From: an uncultured Rhodobacter sp. | GTDB lineage: Bacteria; Pseudomonadota; Alphaproteobacteria; Rhodobacterales; Rhodobacteraceae | Assembly: GCA_937901435.1 (NCBI GenBank) | Contig: CALGTJ010000294.1 | Location: 1 to 6,351 of the forward strand | Reading direction: 5' to 3' | Length of the DNA: 6,351 nucleotides | In this document: piece by piece, positions 5,710 to 6,351 of the stretch | Numbering within the stretch: position 1 is the first letter of the stretch | Layout: every line of letters begins with the position of its first letter | Notes under the pieces: generated by a model | Databases searched by the model: none | Seen by the model: only the letters and a program-made list of their open reading frames with translations | Told to the model about the DNA's origin: nothing | Made by a program: the position numbers and the translations under genes

Positions 5710-6351
5710 ATGACAAAACTGAAATCCATCGAATCCTTTTGCACGCCGGACGTCGGTTTCGTCGGTGTGACCGCAGAGGATGGCGCGATCGGTTGGGGCC
5801 AGGTCTCGACCTACCACTCTGATATCACGGCACAAGTCCTGCACCGTCAGGTTGCGCCATGGGTCTTGGGGCGCGACACCACAGACCTTGATGACCTTCT
5901 GGATCTGGTGACAGAACGCGAACATAAGTTCCCCGGCTCATACCTGCGCCGCGCGATAGCGGGACTTGATACCGCGATCTGGGATATGCGCGGACGCCGC
6001 GCAGGCAAACCGGTGGCCGAATTGCTGGGCGGCAGCGCGGGCCCGATCCGCGCCTACGCCAGTTCGATGAAGCGGGACATCACCCCAAGGCAAGAGGCAG
6101 ACCGCCTCAAACGCCTCGCCGAGACCCAAGGCTTCACCGCCTTCAAGGTCCGCGCCGGGGCAGAGGTCGGGCGCAACCAAGACGAATGGCCCGGCCGCAC
6201 AGAGGAAATCATCCCCACCATGCGCCGCGCCCTGCCCGAGGCAGAGCTGCTGATCGACGCCAATAGCTGCTACTCGCCCGACCGTGCGATCGAGGTCGGT
6301 CATATGCTGCAAGATCATGGGTTTACCCATTACGAGGAACCCTGCCCCTAT
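5710..6351 (+). CDS. Enolase-superfamily enzyme (MR/MLE type), 3'-truncated by window
   Basis: An open frame from the ATG at 5710 runs to the window edge, giving 214 residues and no stop. Members are usually 350-400 residues, so roughly the C-terminal 40% is outside. The N-terminal capping domain covers about residues 1-110, with GWGQVSTYHSD at 28-38 and AIAGLDTAIWDMRGR at 82-96. The TIM barrel follows. It shows FKVR at 145-148 (catalytic K-x-K position, here K-x-R), metal ligand Asp183 in LIDANSCYSPDRA, and Glu209 in HYEEPCPY. The third metal ligand and any His-Asp dyad would lie beyond the edge. Such enzymes abstract the proton alpha to a carboxylate, and many are sugar-acid dehydratases or racemases. 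The exact substrate is not determinable. No strong Shine-Dalgarno precedes the ATG, and the 33-nt gap suggests an operon with the phosphatase. Confidence 0.9.
   Translation, partial: MTKLKSIESFCTPDVGFVGVTAEDGAIGWGQVSTYHSDITAQVLHRQVAPWVLGRDTTDLDDLLDLVTEREHKFPGSYLRRAIAGLDTAIWDMRGRRAGKPVAELLGGSAGPIRAYASSMKRDITPRQEADRLKRLAETQGFTAFKVRAGAEVGRNQDEWPGRTEEIIPTMRRALPEAELLIDANSCYSPDRAIEVGHMLQDHGFTHYEEPCPY

Noticed and set aside
4666..5925. A 419-residue minus-strand frame.
   Set aside because: It runs antisense across the well-supported phosphatase and the start of the enolase-superfamily gene, and shows no recognisable domain.

Overview
This GC-rich window looks alphaproteobacterial, most plausibly Rhodobacterales. 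The reasons are the strong G/C preference at third codon positions, the protein sequences, and two kinds of palindromic intergenic element of a style common in that class. This placement is inferred from the sequence; no database was searched.

Layout, left to right. Positions 1-393 hold a short unrecognised plus-strand gene whose true start is unclear. Positions 394-572 are a convergent intergenic gap with a long imperfect palindrome. From 4607 down to 573 the minus strand carries a tightly packed operon: the FAD subunit, the [2Fe-2S] subunit and the molybdopterin-binding catalytic subunit of a xanthine dehydrogenase-family molybdenum hydroxylase. After a 203-nt spacer comes a MoaD/ThiS-like sulfur carrier with a C-terminal Gly-Gly. 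The spacer contains three tandem 54-bp copies of a hairpin-forming element that abut the catalytic-subunit stop codon, then a separate GC-rich hairpin just ahead of the moaD-like start.

A 280-nt divergent intergenic region (4608-4887) separates this operon from a plus-strand pair: an inositol monophosphatase-family phosphatase and, 33 nt downstream, an enolase-superfamily (mandelate racemase/muconate lactonizing type) enzyme cut off by the window edge.

How the genes may work together: the three hydroxylase subunits form an electron chain from the Mo centre through two 2Fe-2S clusters to FAD. The MoaD-like protein may supply dithiolene sulfur for the molybdenum cofactor. The substrate cannot be read from the sequence. 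The catalytic subunit has the general family hallmarks (GGGFGGK, GVGE) but an AYRAPG active-site loop, unlike the AYxCSFR loop of true aerobic CO dehydrogenases. The divergent enolase-superfamily gene hints at organic or sugar acid catabolism, but that link is only positional. I saw no CRISPR array, tRNA, rRNA, transposase or phage gene.
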